A DNA stretch of 6,201 bases, taken from assembly GCA_030666885.1 (NCBI GenBank), contig DAOUWY010000119.1, positions 1 through 6,201 on the forward strand, written 5' to 3'. Below the pieces are notes generated by a model. That model searched no databases. It worked only from the letters and a program-made list of their open reading frames with translations, and was not told the origin of the DNA. Positions 5,132 to 6,201 of the stretch are shown one piece after another. Every line of letters starts with the position of its first letter. The first letter of the stretch is position 1. The stretch is from Methanosarcinales archaeon. GTDB taxonomy: Archaea > Halobacteriota > Methanosarcinia > Methanosarcinales > Methanocomedenaceae. The position numbers and the translations under genes were made by a program.

Positions 5132-6201
5132 ATGACAAAGATATACCTGGGAAAGATGGTGCTGCACTGGTGCCCCCAATGCGATCTGCCGGTACTGGAG
5201 CCCACATGTGCATGCGGCTCACCTGCCGGTAAGGTCAAGGTTACACCGCCCGGTGATATAAGGCCTGCATTCCAGCATGATATTAACCATATCAACGCTA
5301 CTGCCACAGCGCAGTTCGGTAGTCCTATGATACCTGACGGGACTATTGCCATCATGAATAAAGTGCCATCTGACGACAGGATGGAAGAGATCATAGCCAG
5401 TGGAGTGGCCCTAGCCAATATCAGGTTCGATGTGGAATCAGGTAAGTGGGTACTGCTGCCCAGGATGGAAGGGGCAGCCCGGATCTTCACTGAAATGGAT
5501 GGCCGCCGTAACTGGGTGGTGATTGACGAAACTGCAGTACCGTTCATACAAAAAGGTGCCAGCACGCTGGCACCCGGTGTTATTGATGCCGACCCCGGGA
5601 TTATACCTGGCGCTGAGGTGGTGGTGGTATCGCCGGATGGCGTACCTGTATCTGCCGGCAGGGCTAAGATGAACGGTAGGGAAATGGTGGAAGCCACAAG
5701 GGGCGTGGCTGTCAAGACCAGATGGAGCGGGATAGTCGAAACAGTTACAGACCCAGCCCCCCATTCATGGGATGATGTAGTTACTGCCAATCTTAATATC
5801 CTGGAGGATTTTGAGGCCAAAGCCCATGCGTTTATCAGGAACGTATCCCAATCCACAAACCGGTCGGTTAGTGTATCATACTCGGGGGGCAAGGACAGCC
5901 TGGCTACCTTACTACTGGTCATGGACTGTCTGGACGGGTTCGATGTACTGTTTGCCGATACCGGACTGGAGTTCCCTGAGACACTGGAAAATGTAAAAGA
6001 GGTTGGCAGGCACTACGGCCTGACTGTTAAAACATATCATGCAGGGGACGTGTTCTGGGATTCCATCGATGCTTTCGGACCACCCACGGTTGAAGCGAGG
6101 TGGTGCTGCAAGACCTGTAAACTGGGCCCCATCTCCATGCTCATTGAAGAGAACTTCCCAGGGGGCTGCCTGACATTTATTGGCCAGCGCAAGTACGAGA
6201 G
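5132..6201 (+). CDS. PAPS reductase-like PP-loop protein with zinc ribbon and PUA domain, cut by window end
   Basis: The frame opens at ATG 5132 and runs to the window edge without a stop (356 complete codons). An in-frame TGA at 5123-5125 makes this the most upstream start; ATG 5156 is an alternative, but MTKIYLGKMVLHWC resembles the family N-terminus. Domain order: an N-terminal zinc-ribbon-like module (Cys14, Cys17, Cys26, Cys28); a linker domain; a PUA domain at about 127-198 (from WVVIDETAVPFIQKGAS to GVAVKTRW); then a PP-loop ATP-pyrophosphatase domain of the PAPS/APS reductase superfamily. The last has SYSGGKDSLA at 249-258 (phosphate loop SGGKDS), FADTGLEFPET (274-284), RWCCKTCKLGP (323-333) and IGQRKYE at the end, comparable to the arginine-loop of CysH. 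Methanogen relatives are annotated as phosphoadenosine phosphosulfate reductases, often longer with iron-sulfur C-terminal parts. The PUA domain normally binds RNA, so a role in RNA or cofactor sulfur chemistry is as plausible as sulfate assimilation. The catalytic C-terminus lies outside the window. Confidence 0.88.
   Translation, partial: MTKIYLGKMVLHWCPQCDLPVLEPTCACGSPAGKVKVTPPGDIRPAFQHDINHINATATAQFGSPMIPDGTIAIMNKVPSDDRMEEIIASGVALANIRFDVESGKWVLLPRMEGAARIFTEMDGRRNWVVIDETAVPFIQKGASTLAPGVIDADPGIIPGAEVVVVSPDGVPVSAGRAKMNGREMVEATRGVAVKTRWSGIVETVTDPAPHSWDDVVTANLNILEDFEAKAHAFIRNVSQSTNRSVSVSYSGGKDSLATLLLVMDCLDGFDVLFADTGLEFPETLENVKEVGRHYGLTVKTYHAGDVFWDSIDAFGPPTVEARWCCKTCKLGPISMLIEENFPGGCLTFIGQRKYE

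Noticed and set aside
5035..5922. A 295-codon open frame on the minus strand opposite the PP-loop gene
   Set aside because: Its translation shows no family pattern (rich in Ser, Thr, Pro, Ile), while the opposite strand holds clear PUA and SGGKDS motifs. It is a shadow of that coding sequence.

Overview
The window looks archaeal, most likely a euryarchaeon of the methanogen or ANME lineages (Methanosarcinales-like). This is inferred, not proven. The reasons are TATA-like boxes about 26 bases before the probable transcript starts, very short leaders, and the gene content. That content includes an AmmeMemoRadiSam-type radical SAM protein, a large zinc-ribbon/PUA/PP-loop protein of the PAPS-reductase superfamily, and a multispanning PAP2 phosphatase ending in a zinc ribbon. 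No rRNA, tRNA, CRISPR array or insertion sequence was seen.

Layout: (1) Bases 1-600 are visibly AT-richer than the rest and hold a HicBA-type toxin-antitoxin pair on the + strand. The antitoxin hicB (80-331) is intact. The overlapping toxin hicA (324-542) has an in-frame TGA at codon 51. (2) Two genes follow on the - strand: purA (1756-3027) and, downstream of it, amrS (608-1621). They are separated by a 134-base gap with an imperfect inverted repeat built from CACAGAG-type units. (3) Divergent from purA is an integral membrane PAP2-superfamily phosphatase with a C-terminal four-cysteine module (3131-4126, +). (4) It converges on a cation diffusion facilitator transporter (4158-5033, -). (5) Divergent from the transporter, across a 98-base gap with a 12-base near-perfect direct repeat, a gene runs off the right edge (5132-6201, +). 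It encodes a zinc-ribbon, PUA and PAPS-reductase-like protein. It is the largest open frame at the right end but has no stop inside the window.

The genes do not form an obvious single pathway. PurA is de novo purine synthesis, the CDF protein is metal export, the PAP2 protein is lipid or polyprenyl phosphate metabolism, and AmrS and the PUA/PP-loop protein have undetermined substrates. The frequent strand switches, with short gaps each carrying their own TATA-like elements, suggest mostly single-gene transcription units. I do not see a convincing new multigene system. The points most worth a second look are the broken hicA, the RNA-binding-domain fusion in the PAPS-reductase-like protein, the zinc-ribbon PAP2 protein, and the two repeat structures between genes.
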